40,197 bases of DNA, from the NCBI RefSeq assembly GCF_013283785.1, contig NZ_JABCPZ010000087.1, forward strand, positions 1-40,197, given 5' to 3'. Below are positions 30,081 through 38,004 of the stretch, piece by piece. The notes under the pieces are model-generated. The model had not been told where the DNA came from. It did not search any database and saw nothing but the letters and a program-made list of their open reading frames with translations. A program made the translations under genes and the position numbers. The first letter of the stretch is position 1, and every line of letters starts with the position of its first letter. Origin of the DNA: Nonomuraea antri. GTDB taxonomy: Bacteria > Actinomycetota > Actinomycetes > Streptosporangiales > Streptosporangiaceae.

Positions 30081-30902
30081 ATGTCCCACTCGCGCTACTC
30101 CGACCTCGACCGTCCGCCGCTCTCCGAGACGGCGCTCAACCGCGCGCTGGTGCGTCCTGGCAGCCTGTGGACGGGCATCACGGTCGTCGACAGCACCGGC
30201 TCGACCAACGCCGACCTCACAGAACTGGCCAAGCATGGCGCGCCGGAAGGCACGGTCCTGGTGGCCGAGGCCCAGGTCGCCGGGCGCGGCAGGCTGGGCC
30301 GCGCCTGGAACGCGCCCGCCCGCTCGGGGCTCACGTTCTCCGTCCTGCTCAGGCCGCGACCGCCCGTCGCCACGCAGGGCTGGCTGCCGCTGCTGTACGG
30401 CGTCGCCGCCGCCTCGGCCGTGCGCCGGCTCGCCGAGGTGGACGTCCGGCTCAAATGGCCCAACGACCTGCTGATCGGCGAGGGCAAGCTGGCCGGCGTG
30501 CTGGCCGAGCGGGTGGACGACGCGGTCGTCATCGGCATGGGCATGAACGTCACGCTCCGCCAGGACGAGCTGCCCGTCGGCACCGCGACCTCGCTGGCGC
30601 TCGCGGAATCCGCCTGCCTCGACCGCGACCCGCTGCTGCGGGCCGTACTCAGGGAGATCGAGACGCACTACCGCGACTGGAGCGAGGCCGACGGCGACGC
30701 CGAGCGGTGCGGGCTGCGCGCGGCGTACCTGGCCTCGAGCGCCACGGTCGGCCGCGAGGTCAGGGTCGAGCTGCCCGGCGCCCGGACGCTGACCGGCCTG
30801 GCCACCGGCGTCGACGCGGCCGGCCACCTGCACGTGACCGCCGGCGACGAGCGCTACACGCTGAGCGCGGGAGACGTCGTGCACGTTCGCCCATCCACAT
30901 AG
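30081..30902 (+). CDS. birA: biotin--[acetyl-CoA-carboxylase] ligase
   Basis: 273-aa enzyme that activates biotin to biotinyl-AMP and attaches it to carboxyl-carrier proteins. GRGRLGRAW at 68-76 (biotin/AMP binding), KWPND at 125-129 and GKLAG at 135-139 are diagnostic, and a C-terminal SH3-like domain follows. There is no N-terminal HTH of the E. coli type, so it is probably only a ligase. It divergently faces the molybdoenzyme. The ATG at 30081 has no clear Shine-Dalgarno sequence. It would modify the biotin carrier used with AccB/AccE. Confidence 0.95.
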   Translation: MSHSRYSDLDRPPLSETALNRALVRPGSLWTGITVVDSTGSTNADLTELAKHGAPEGTVLVAEAQVAGRGRLGRAWNAPARSGLTFSVLLRPRPPVATQGWLPLLYGVAAASAVRRLAEVDVRLKWPNDLLIGEGKLAGVLAERVDDAVVIGMGMNVTLRQDELPVGTATSLALAESACLDRDPLLRAVLREIETHYRDWSEADGDAERCGLRAAYLASSATVGREVRVELPGARTLTGLATGVDAAGHLHVTAGDERYTLSAGDVVHVRPST

Positions 30903-30935
30903 CTCTGGGGCGAGGTTGATGGCACGATTTGCGGC

Positions 30936-31445
30936 ATGACCCTTCCCGACCACCATTTGACGCAGGGTGAGCGGCGCATCCGGTCCTTCCATCCCCACTG
31001 GAAGCGGCTGGTCGTCCCGTTCGTCGCGTTGGTGCTCATCGCCGCGGGCACGGGTGCGGCGATCTACTTCATGCCCGTCTGGGAGTACGACTCCTACGCC
31101 CGCATGGCCGTGGCCGTCATCGGCGTCCTGCTGCTGACGATCTGGTCGTTCGTGCCGTATCTGCAGTGGAAGAACACCGGCTACGTGCTCACCACGCACC
31201 GCTTCACGATCAGCACCGGCGTGCTCAACAAGTCGACGGACGAGATCCCGATGACCAAGGTCAACACGGTCAGCTCCGACCAGACGTTCGCCGAGCGGAT
31301 CCTCGGCTGCGGCACGCTCACCGTCGAGTCCGCCGGTGACAGGGGGCAGATCGTGCTGCGCGACATTCCGCGCATCCAGGACGTCCGCACCGATCTGTTC
31401 CGGCTGGTGGAAGACGCATCCGACGGCGACATCGACGGCCGGTAG
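30936..31445 (+). CDS. PH-domain membrane protein (bPH2/DUF304 type)
   Basis: 169-aa protein with two transmembrane helices (about residues 27-45 and 59-78) followed by a bacterial PH domain: GYVLTTHRFTISTGVLNKSTDEIPMTKVNTV, LGCGTLTVESAGDRGQIVLRDIP. These proteins are widespread in actinobacteria just downstream of birA; the role is unclear. The gene ends 10 nt before the cyclase gene, suggesting co-transcription. Confidence 0.85.
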   Translation: MTLPDHHLTQGERRIRSFHPHWKRLVVPFVALVLIAAGTGAAIYFMPVWEYDSYARMAVAVIGVLLLTIWSFVPYLQWKNTGYVLTTHRFTISTGVLNKSTDEIPMTKVNTVSSDQTFAERILGCGTLTVESAGDRGQIVLRDIPRIQDVRTDLFRLVEDASDGDIDGR

Positions 31446-31455
31446 CCTCTTGGGC

Positions 31456-32433
31456 GTGAACGCCGCAGAGCCGTCGGGCAGGCCCACAGCCGAGGAGATC
31501 GAGCGCCTGCTCGTCGGCATGCCGGCGCGTTTCACCAGAACCGAGGTCGCCGCCCAGGCCGGGGTGTCGCAGCCGCTGGCCGAGCGCATCTGGCGGGCAC
31601 TCGGCTTCGCCCAGCTCGCCGACGACGCCGTGGCCTTCTCCGAGGCCGACGTCGACGCGCTCAAGCGGGTGCGCACCATGCTCGACAGCGGCCTGCTCGA
31701 CGAGCCCACGGTCATCCGCATGGCCCGCGCGCTCGGCCAGACCACGGCCAGGCTCGCGCAGTGGCAGGCGGAGATCATGATCGGCGCGATGCTGCCGGAC
31801 GAGCCGTCCGACGGCGACCTGGCCAAGGTCCTGCAGACCGCGCGCGGCCTGCTGCCCGACTTCGAGCAGGTGCTGATCCACGTCTGGCGGGCCCAGCTCG
31901 CCGCCGCCGGCACCCGGCTGCTGACAATCGCCGACATCAACGACGAGCTGGTGCCCACCCGCGTGTCGATCGCGGTGGGCTTCGCCGACCTCGTCTCGTT
32001 CACCCGCAGGGCCCGCGAGCTGGCCGAACGTGAGCTGGCCGAGCTGGTGGAAGGCTTCGAGTCGCGGGCCGCCGACGTGGTGGCCGCGCACGGCGCCCGG
32101 CTGGTCAAGACGCTCGGCGACGAGGTGCTGTTCACCGCGCCCACCCCGGCCCAGGCCGCGGCCATCGCGCTCGACCTGGTCGAGACCGGCGAGCTGCGCA
32201 TCGGCATGGCCTACGGCCCGGTGCTGCCGATGATGGGCGACGTGTTCGGCACCACGGTGAACCTGGCCGCCAGGCTCACCGCCATCGCTCGTCCCGGCAC
32301 GATCGTCGTCGACGCCGAGCTGGCCGAGGGTCTCGACGGCCACGACGCGTTCGATGCGCACAAGATGAGACGGCGACCGGCCAGAGGACTCGGCGTGGTG
32401 CAGCCCTACGTCTTGCGGAGATCAACTCACTGA
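31456..32433 (+). CDS. class III adenylate cyclase with N-terminal regulatory domain
   Basis: 325-aa protein producing cAMP. The N-terminal ~165 residues are a helical regulatory domain (PTAEEIERLLVGMPARFTRTEVAAQAGV), like the pH-sensing autoinhibitory part of mycobacterial Rv1264. The catalytic domain (about 170-320) has all key residues: metal-binding D178 (GFADLVSF) and D222 (KTLGDEV), adenine-specifying K218 and D262 (GDVFGTTVNL), and transition-state N269 and R273. It should be an active adenylate rather than guanylate cyclase. The GTG start is preceded by TAGCCT, which may be a -10 for a leaderless transcript. Confidence 0.92.
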   Translation: MNAAEPSGRPTAEEIERLLVGMPARFTRTEVAAQAGVSQPLAERIWRALGFAQLADDAVAFSEADVDALKRVRTMLDSGLLDEPTVIRMARALGQTTARLAQWQAEIMIGAMLPDEPSDGDLAKVLQTARGLLPDFEQVLIHVWRAQLAAAGTRLLTIADINDELVPTRVSIAVGFADLVSFTRRARELAERELAELVEGFESRAADVVAAHGARLVKTLGDEVLFTAPTPAQAAAIALDLVETGELRIGMAYGPVLPMMGDVFGTTVNLAARLTAIARPGTIVVDAELAEGLDGHDAFDAHKMRRRPARGLGVVQPYVLRRSTH

Positions 32434-32447
32434 CGCAGGATGCTGGC

Positions 32448-33533
32448 ATGCCGTACGAAGTGCAGGGCGTCATCGCCAGAGGCAAAGGTCAGGAAGTGTC
32501 CGTCGAAACGGTGATCGTGCCGGATCCCGGGCCGGGTGAGGCGGTGGTGAACGTCCAGGCGTGCGGCGTGTGCCACACCGACCTGCACTACCGGGAAGGC
32601 GGGATCAACGACGAGTTCCCGTTCCTGCTCGGGCACGAGGCGGCGGGCACGGTCGAGGCGGTCGGCCCGGGCGTGACCGGGCTCGAACCCGGCGACTTCG
32701 TGATACTCAACTGGCGCGCGGTGTGCGGCCAGTGCCGCGCCTGCCTGCGCGGCCGCCCGTGGTACTGCTTCAACACGCACAACGCCGCGCAGAAGATGAC
32801 GCTCAAGGACGGCACCGAGCTCTCGCCCGCGCTGGGCATCGGCGCGTTCCTGGAGAAGACGCTGGTCGCAGCCGGGCAGTGCACCAAGGTCTCGGCCGAG
32901 GCCCCGGCGCAGGTGGCCGGGCTGCTCGGGTGCGGCGTGATGGCGGGCATCGGCGCGGCCGTCAACACCGGCGGCGTGACGCGCGGCGACACGGTGGCCG
33001 TGATCGGCTGCGGCGGCGTCGGCGACGCGGCGATCCTGGGCGCGTCGCTGGCCGGCGCGAGCAAGATCATCGCGGTGGACGTGGACGACCGCAAGCTGGC
33101 CTGGGCCCGCGACTTCGGCGCCACCGACACGGTCAACTCCCGCGAGAGCGACCCGGTCGCCGCCATCCGCGACCTGACCGGCGGCTTCGGCGCGGACGTG
33201 GTCATCGAGGCGGTGGGCCGTCCGGAGACCTACGAGCAGGCCTTCTACGCCCGCGACCTGGCCGGCACGGTCGTGCTGGTCGGCGTGCCGACCCCGGAGA
33301 TGCGGCTGGAGCTGCCGCTGCTGGAGGTGTTCGGCCGCGGCGGCTCGCTCAAGTCGTCCTGGTACGGCGACTGCCTGCCCTCGCGCGACTTCCCGATGCT
33401 GATCGACCTGTTCCTGCAGAACCGGCTGCCGCTGGACAAGTTCGTGTCGGAGACGATCGGGCTCGACCAGGTCGAGGAGGCGTTCGCCAAGATGCACCGC
33501 GGCGAGGTGCTGCGTTCGGTGGTCCTCCTATGA
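32448..33533 (+). CDS. mscR: S-(hydroxymethyl)mycothiol dehydrogenase (mycothiol-dependent formaldehyde dehydrogenase)
   Basis: 361-aa zinc-dependent medium-chain dehydrogenase that oxidises the formaldehyde-mycothiol adduct with NAD+. Catalytic zinc ligands C39 and H63-E64, structural zinc cysteines C93, C96, C99 and C107, and the Rossmann motif GCGGVGDA. The long ILNWRAVCGQCRACLRG and SLKSSWYGDCLPSRDFP segments are characteristic of MscR/AdhE2. The following hydrolase overlaps it (ATGA) and would release formate from S-formylmycothiol. It confirms a mycothiol-making actinomycete. Confidence 0.93.
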   Translation: MPYEVQGVIARGKGQEVSVETVIVPDPGPGEAVVNVQACGVCHTDLHYREGGINDEFPFLLGHEAAGTVEAVGPGVTGLEPGDFVILNWRAVCGQCRACLRGRPWYCFNTHNAAQKMTLKDGTELSPALGIGAFLEKTLVAAGQCTKVSAEAPAQVAGLLGCGVMAGIGAAVNTGGVTRGDTVAVIGCGGVGDAAILGASLAGASKIIAVDVDDRKLAWARDFGATDTVNSRESDPVAAIRDLTGGFGADVVIEAVGRPETYEQAFYARDLAGTVVLVGVPTPEMRLELPLLEVFGRGGSLKSSWYGDCLPSRDFPMLIDLFLQNRLPLDKFVSETIGLDQVEEAFAKMHRGEVLRSVVLL

Positions 33534-34150
33534 TCGACAAGGTCGTGACGTCGGGCACGTTCTCGCTGGACGGCGGCACGTGGGACGTCGACAACAACGT
33601 CTGGCTGATCGGCGACGCCCGGGAGGTCGTGGTGGTCGACGCCGCGCACGACGCCGAGGCCATCGCCGAGCGCGCGGGCGGCCGCACGGTCAAAGCCATC
33701 GTGTGCACGCACGCGCACAACGACCACATCAACGCCGCCGCCCGGCTGTCGGAGCTGACCGGCGCGCCGATCCTGCTGCACCCGGACGACCAGGTGCTCT
33801 GGGCGCAGCACTACGGCCCCGAGGTGACGTACCGGCCGCTGGCCGACGGCGAGAAGATCGAGGTCGGCGGCATCACGCTGCGGGTGCTGCACACGCCGGG
33901 CCACGCCCCTGGCGCGGTCTGCCTGTACGGCCCCGAGCTCGGCGCGTTGTTCAGCGGCGACACGCTGTTCAACGGCGGGCCGGGGGCGACCGGGCGGTCG
34001 TACTCGTCGTTCGACACGATCATCGAGTCCATCACCGCGAAACTGCTGACGCTGCCGGGCGAGACGGTCGTCCACACTGGGCACGGCGGCTCGACCACGA
34101 TCGGCGCCGAGGCCCCGCACCTGCGGGAATGGCTGGCCAGGGGTCACTGA
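33530..34150 (+). CDS. metallo-beta-lactamase-fold hydrolase, probable S-formylmycothiol hydrolase
   Basis: 206-aa MBL-fold protein with the full metal set: H61-A-H63-N-D65-H66, H125 (HTPGH), D144 (SGDTLF) and H185 (HTGHG). The glyoxalase II-like fold and the ATGA overlap with mscR point to hydrolysis of S-formylmycothiol to formate and mycothiol. The activity is inferred from context. Confidence 0.88.
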   Translation: MIDKVVTSGTFSLDGGTWDVDNNVWLIGDAREVVVVDAAHDAEAIAERAGGRTVKAIVCTHAHNDHINAAARLSELTGAPILLHPDDQVLWAQHYGPEVTYRPLADGEKIEVGGITLRVLHTPGHAPGAVCLYGPELGALFSGDTLFNGGPGATGRSYSSFDTIIESITAKLLTLPGETVVHTGHGGSTTIGAEAPHLREWLARGH

Positions 34151-34171
34151 ACTGTGGCGGAGGTAACGTAG

Positions 34172-34215
34172 GCAAGCCTTACCGAAGTGGGCTATCTTAG
34201 GTGTGCCTTACCTAA
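34172..34215 (+). promoter_or_regulatory. DtxR/IdeR iron box(es) upstream of bfd-bfr
   Basis: TTAGGTGTGCCTTACCTAA (34197-34215) has perfect TTAGGT/ACCTAA arms and matches the streptomycete DmdR/IdeR consensus at about 15 of 19 positions. A weaker element, GCAAGCCTTACC (34172-34183), lies 13 nt upstream. TATCTT at 34193-34198 could be the -10 and overlaps the box, which fits repression by Fe-loaded regulator. Binding to the upstream element could instead give activation. Confidence 0.75.
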
Positions 34216-34250
34216 CGGCTCCCACCCCTTCGCGAAAGGCTTGCCGCCGC

Positions 34251-34427
34251 ATGTACGTCTGCGTTTGTCGTGCTGTGACCGAGAATGAGGTCCACGACTG
34301 CATCGCCGCGGGCGCCCGGAGTGCGAAGCAGATTCGCGACACCACTGGTGCCGGCGGGGACTGTGCCTCTTGTGTCCGGAAGATCTGTGCGATCCTGAAA
34401 CGGTCTGAAGAACTGACGACCGCATAG
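34251..34427 (+). CDS. bfd: bacterioferritin-associated ferredoxin
   Basis: 58-aa [2Fe-2S] protein with the Bfd fold. Cluster cysteines are C4, C6, C38 and C41 (MYVCVCR, GDCASC), plus an extra C17 and C46. It would donate electrons to bacterioferritin to reduce and release stored iron. It lies just upstream of bfr and downstream of an iron box. AAAGG is about 11 nt before the ATG. Confidence 0.93.
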   Translation: MYVCVCRAVTENEVHDCIAAGARSAKQIRDTTGAGGDCASCVRKICAILKRSEELTTA

Positions 34428-34445
34428 CGACGAGGGGCCCGTTCC

Positions 34446-34934
34446 ATGCAGGGCGACAAGCAGATCATCGAGCTGCTCAACGAGCAGCTGACCGCGGAGC
34501 TCACCGCGATCAACCAGTACTTCCTGCACGCGAAGATGCAGGAGAACTGGGGATACACGGGGCTCGCCAAGCACACGCGCGACGAGTCGATCGACGAGAT
34601 GCGCCACGCCGAGCGACTCACCGACCGCATTCTCTTCCTCGAAGGGCTGCCCAACTACCAGCGTCTGGGCACCCTCCACATCGGGCAGACCGTCGAGGAG
34701 CAGCTCAGAGCCGACCTGGAGGTCGAGCTCTCGGTCGTGCAGCGGCTGCGGCCGGCCATCCAGTTGATGCGCGAGAAGGGCGACATCACCTCGGCCAAGA
34801 TCTTCGAGGACATCCTGGCCGACGAGGAAGAGCACATCGACTACCTGGAGACCGAGCTGTCGCTCATCCAGAGCCTCGGCGAGCAGCTCTACCTGGCTCG
34901 CTACGCCGACCCGCACGGCCACAGCGTCACCTAG
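34446..34934 (+). CDS. bfr: bacterioferritin
   Basis: 162-aa heme-containing ferritin that oxidises and stores iron in a 24-mer. The di-iron ferroxidase ligands E18, E51, H54, E94, E127 and H130 are all present, and M52 is the heme ligand shared between subunits (DEMRHAERL). It is 18 nt after bfd and so probably co-transcribed. Confidence 0.97.
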   Translation: MQGDKQIIELLNEQLTAELTAINQYFLHAKMQENWGYTGLAKHTRDESIDEMRHAERLTDRILFLEGLPNYQRLGTLHIGQTVEEQLRADLEVELSVVQRLRPAIQLMREKGDITSAKIFEDILADEEEHIDYLETELSLIQSLGEQLYLARYADPHGHSVT

Positions 34935-35267
34935 TCACAGCTCGTCCATCATCGCGCGGCGCCGCCGTCGTCCTGCCGGTACGGGCGGGATCGTCCCCCT
35001 GGCGGCGGTGATGCCGTCCATTGTCACTTTCTGGAAATCCGTCCTTGACGCGGCCGCTGATGCCGCGCGCGACACGCCCGGCGTGCCGATTGAAACGGAG
35101 AGAAGTGGGAATGATCATCCGATGCTTTTCTCCCCCTTAAACGCGGTAATTTAATCACGACCAACCGTATTTTAGCCGTGTTTGCCCAGGTCAATGGATA
35201 GGTCAACGACGAGTCAAACCGCGCGCTGTACCCGGGAAACGATCGCCTAAGGTCCTACGATCGCTTT
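34935..35267. other. 333-nt intergenic region between bfr and the two-component system
   Basis: The first 90 nt are GC-rich and hold a 30-codon minus-strand ORF (34935-35027, GTG start, ending RRRRRAMMDEL) with good third-position GC but a weak Shine-Dalgarno sequence. The rest is A/T-rich and carries the GTCAA repeats at 35188-35217, a direct repeat ACGATCGC (35239-35246 and 35257-35264) and TACGAT 7 nt before the regulator ATG. I see no terminator after bfr and no convincing gene. Confidence 0.4.
35188..35217 (+). promoter_or_regulatory. GTCAA direct repeats, probable OmpR-type binding sites
   Basis: AGGTCAA at 35188-35194, AGGTCAA at 35200-35206 and GAGTCAA at 35211-35217 are spaced 12 and 11 bp, about one helical turn. 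Tandem same-face repeats upstream of an OmpR-family regulator gene suggest autoregulation. Confidence 0.5.
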
Positions 35268-35936
35268 ATGACCTGCGTACTTCTCGCCGAGGATGACACC
35301 TCGATTTCCGAGCCACTCGCGCGTGCGCTACGCCGCGAGGGCTATCAGGTTGAGGTGAGCCCCGACGGCCCGCAGGCCCTGGAGAGGGCTCTGTCGGGGG
35401 GCATCGACCTCATCGTTCTCGATCTCGGCCTGCCAGAAATGGACGGGCTCGAGGTCGCGCGCCGCATCCGTGCCGAGGGGCACGGCACGCCGGTGCTGAT
35501 CCTCACCGCCCGCGTCGACGAGGTCGACACGGTCGTCGGTCTCGACGCCGGGGCCGACGACTACGTGACCAAGCCGTTCCGCCTGGCCGAACTGCTGGCC
35601 AGGGTCCGCGCGCTGCTGCGGCGCGGCACCTCCGAGACCCCGGTCGTGCAGGGCGTCCGCATCGACGCCGACTCCCGCCGCGCCTGGATGGGGGAGAAGG
35701 AACTGCACCTCACCACCAAGGAGTTCGACCTGCTGCGCGTGCTCGTACGCGACGCGGGCAAGGTGGTGACCCGCGAGCAGATCATGCGCGAGGTGTGGGA
35801 CACCAACTGGTGGGGCTCGACCAAGACACTCGACATGCACATCTCGTGGTTGCGCCGCAAACTCGGCGACGACGCGGCCAAGCCCCGATACATCACCACC
35901 GTCCGGGGGGTCGGCTTCAGGTTCGAACGCGAGTAG
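35268..35936 (+). CDS. OmpR/PhoB-family response regulator
   Basis: 222-aa regulator. The receiver domain has acidic D9/D10, phosphoacceptor D52 (LIVLDLGLP), T80 (LILTA) and K102 (VTKPF). The C-terminal winged helix has LTTKEFDLLRVLVRDAGKVVTREQIMREVW and RRKLG...RYITTVRGVGFRFE. It lies 3 nt before the kinase gene, its cognate partner. TACGAT lies 7 nt before the ATG, so transcription may start at or near the start codon. Confidence 0.94.
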   Translation: MTCVLLAEDDTSISEPLARALRREGYQVEVSPDGPQALERALSGGIDLIVLDLGLPEMDGLEVARRIRAEGHGTPVLILTARVDEVDTVVGLDAGADDYVTKPFRLAELLARVRALLRRGTSETPVVQGVRIDADSRRAWMGEKELHLTTKEFDLLRVLVRDAGKVVTREQIMREVWDTNWWGSTKTLDMHISWLRRKLGDDAAKPRYITTVRGVGFRFERE

Positions 35937-35939
35937 GAG

Positions 35940-37217
35940 ATGCGTCGCCGCCTGCTCTTCTCCACGCTGGTCGTCGCGGTCATCGCGGTCCTGCTGCTGG
36001 GGGTCCCCCTGGGCATCGTGGTCAGCCGTCTCATCGTCGACAAAGCGACCCAGGACCTCAGAGGTGAGGCGGGGCGCCTGGTACAGGAGGTGGAATACGC
36101 CCGTGTCCAGGAGACGCCGCTCGACCCACAACAACTGGAACAGAAATACCCGGGCAGGTACATCCAGATCTGGGAACGTTCGGCCCTGCCCACGGTGACC
36201 GTCGTCGGCACCGCGCCGCCGTCCGGGCGGATGATGACGGGACACGCCGACAACACCTCCGGCATCTACGTGCGCATCAGCCGTGACAGGGAGGAAGTCG
36301 AGCGGGACGTCCGCGCGCGCCTGCTGCTGATCGTGGCCCTGGCCGGCGCGGCTCTGGCGGTGGCGGTGGGACTGGCCGTCGTGCAGTCACGCCGCCTGAC
36401 GCTGCCGCTGCAGGACCTGGCCAAGATCGCCGAACGGCTGGGCTCGGGCGACGCCAGGCCGAGCAAGCACCGCTACGGCATACCCGAACTCGACCGGGTG
36501 GCCCAGGTGCTCGACCGCAGCGCCACCCGCATCTCCGACCTGCTCACCAGGGAACGCGAGTTCGCCACCGACGCCTCACACCAGTTGCGCACCCCGCTGA
36601 CCGGGCTGACCATGCGCCTGGAGGAGATCGTCGCCGCCGCCGACCACCCCGAGGTCGTCCGCGAGGAGGGCGAGGCCGCGATCGTGCAGGCGGAACGGCT
36701 GACGGCGGTGATCGACGAACTGCTCGCCGCGGCCCGCCGCCAGCGCCACTCCCAGACCGAGCCCGTCGCCATCGACGAGGTGCTGGCCCAGCAGATCACC
36801 GAGTGGGAGCCGGTCTTCCGCGACGCCGGCCGCTCACTGCGGCTCGAAGGGTCACGCGCGCTCAAGGCGCTGGCCACCACCGGCGGATTCGGGCAGGTCA
36901 TCGCCTCGCTGCTGGAGAACTCCCTGCGGCACGGCGGCGGCACGGTCACCGTCACCACCAGCACCGGCGGCAACTACGTGGTCACCGAGGTGGCGGACGA
37001 GGGCCCGGGCATCGCCGACGAGATCGCACCCAAGATCTTCGACAGGAACGTCAGCGGCGGTGGCGGCACCGGGCTCGGCCTGACCCTGGCCCGCGCGCTG
37101 GCCGCCGCCGACGGCGGACGGCTGGAACTGGTGCGCAGGCGGCCGGCCACGTTCGCCATCTTCCTGCGACCGGCCGAGGACGACGCCAGGAACAGGGTCG
37201 TCAGCGGTCCTGCTTGA
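35940..37217 (+). CDS. sensor histidine kinase
   Basis: 425-aa membrane kinase. Two transmembrane helices (about residues 5-28 and 127-148) enclose an extracellular sensor region of about 98 aa, followed by HAMP. The H-box FATDASHQLRTPLTGL has H214, the N-box LLENSLRHG has N325, and the G-boxes are VADEGPGI and GGTGLGLTLARA. It pairs with the regulator before it. The 3' end overlaps the convergent gtrA-like gene by 17 nt. The signal is unknown. Confidence 0.94.
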   Translation: MRRRLLFSTLVVAVIAVLLLGVPLGIVVSRLIVDKATQDLRGEAGRLVQEVEYARVQETPLDPQQLEQKYPGRYIQIWERSALPTVTVVGTAPPSGRMMTGHADNTSGIYVRISRDREEVERDVRARLLLIVALAGAALAVAVGLAVVQSRRLTLPLQDLAKIAERLGSGDARPSKHRYGIPELDRVAQVLDRSATRISDLLTREREFATDASHQLRTPLTGLTMRLEEIVAAADHPEVVREEGEAAIVQAERLTAVIDELLAAARRQRHSQTEPVAIDEVLAQQITEWEPVFRDAGRSLRLEGSRALKALATTGGFGQVIASLLENSLRHGGGTVTVTTSTGGNYVVTEVADEGPGIADEIAPKIFDRNVSGGGGTGLGLTLARALAAADGGRLELVRRRPATFAIFLRPAEDDARNRVVSGPA

Positions 37218-37680
37218 TGCCGGACTCCGGCAGCTCGACCGGGATGGGCTCGGTGGCCTCGAGGAACACCCACCGCTTGTACGACCAGTAGCGGAACAGG
37301 GTGCCGAGCCCCACCCCGATGAAGTTGGCGGTGTACAGGCTGAACAGGTCGTCCAGGTGCAGGGTGTACTTGGTGAAGCCGATCACCAGCATGCCGAACA
37401 GCAGCGCGATGCCGTTCAGCAGGAAGAACAGGAAGTATTCGCGGCCCAGGCCGCTCTGCTCGCGGTCTCTGAACGTCCAGAACCGGTTGCCGACGTAGGC
37501 GAACGTGGTCGAGACCGTGGTGGCGAGCACCTTGGACGTCAGCGGCCCCCAGCCGACCGCCAGCAGCAGCATGTAGATGCCGGTGTCGATGAGGAAGGCG
37601 ACGGCGCCGATGGTGCCGAACTTGCTCAGCTCGTGAACCAGGGACTCGAACCGCTGGTAGAGGCGCTTGGCGAACTCCAC
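37201..37680 (-). CDS. GtrA-family membrane protein
   Basis: About 159-aa protein with four transmembrane helices (FGTIGAVAFLIDTGIYMLL; VLATTVSTTFAYVGNRFWTF; YFLFFLLNGIALLFGMLVIG; ANFIGVGLGTLFRYWSYKRWVF). The GNRFWTF and RYWSYKRWVF motifs are typical of GtrA proteins, which help move polyprenyl-linked sugars across the membrane or modify cell-wall glycans. The start is uncertain: a GTG at 37680 gives a family-typical length, while a TTG at 37728 would add a basic leader. Convergent with the kinase gene. Confidence 0.85.
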   Translation of the reverse strand: MEFAKRLYQRFESLVHELSKFGTIGAVAFLIDTGIYMLLLAVGWGPLTSKVLATTVSTTFAYVGNRFWTFRDREQSGLGREYFLFFLLNGIALLFGMLVIGFTKYTLHLDDLFSLYTANFIGVGLGTLFRYWSYKRWVFLEATEPIPVELPESGIKQDR

Positions 37681-38004
37681 GTCTCTGCTGGGTCCTTTCC
37701 CTCGGTCTCTAGGACGGCGCGACCACAACCAGCCTACCGGCCACGATGTGCGACCGGTGTCAGAGCGGCGAACATACCGCGCAAAGAACGTATTTAGAAA
37801 TATCGTCTTATGAGCGGCATTTCTGTATGTGGCGGATTACGCTGCGGAGCAGTCCGGACGCGCCCCGGGCGGCCAAGACGCTGGGCGGCCGTGCCCTGCG
37901 GGGCGACCCGGAACGGCCGTCCAGCCCTTGACCTATGGCACCGTCTCCATTGTCTGGGACGACTGCGGCGGGTGAGTCATTCCGCCCAGGTAAGCTCACA
38001 TCAC
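37681..38004. other. 324-nt intergenic region, gtrA / purK
   Basis: An A/T-rich patch near 37786-37806 contains an imperfect palindrome (CGTATTTAGAAATATCG), probably the minus-strand promoter region. The middle is GC-rich without a convincing gene; reading frames through it lack a ribosome site. TAAGCT at 37992-37997 lies just before the purK GTG and may be its -10. Confidence 0.4.

Noticed and set aside
27886..30474. Very long plus-strand reading frame opposite the molybdoenzyme gene
   Set aside because: It is the antisense shadow of a recognised gene in GC-rich DNA. It has low-complexity His/Arg/Gln-rich composition and no domain.
34927..35118. 63-codon minus-strand frame downstream of bfr
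   Set aside because: The first half runs through an A/T-rich promoter area, the codon pattern is unlike neighbours, and there is no domain.
35239..35264. ACGATCGC direct repeat before the response regulator as operator
   Set aside because: Spaced 18 bp, overlapping the probable -10, and built on the common palindrome CGATCG; weaker than the GTCAA repeats.
37810..38004. In-frame upstream extension of purK
   Set aside because: It contains Cys/Arg-rich sequence absent from PurK proteins and no ribosome site. The GTG at 38005 gives the family start SSYSPIGPVVGVVGAGQ.
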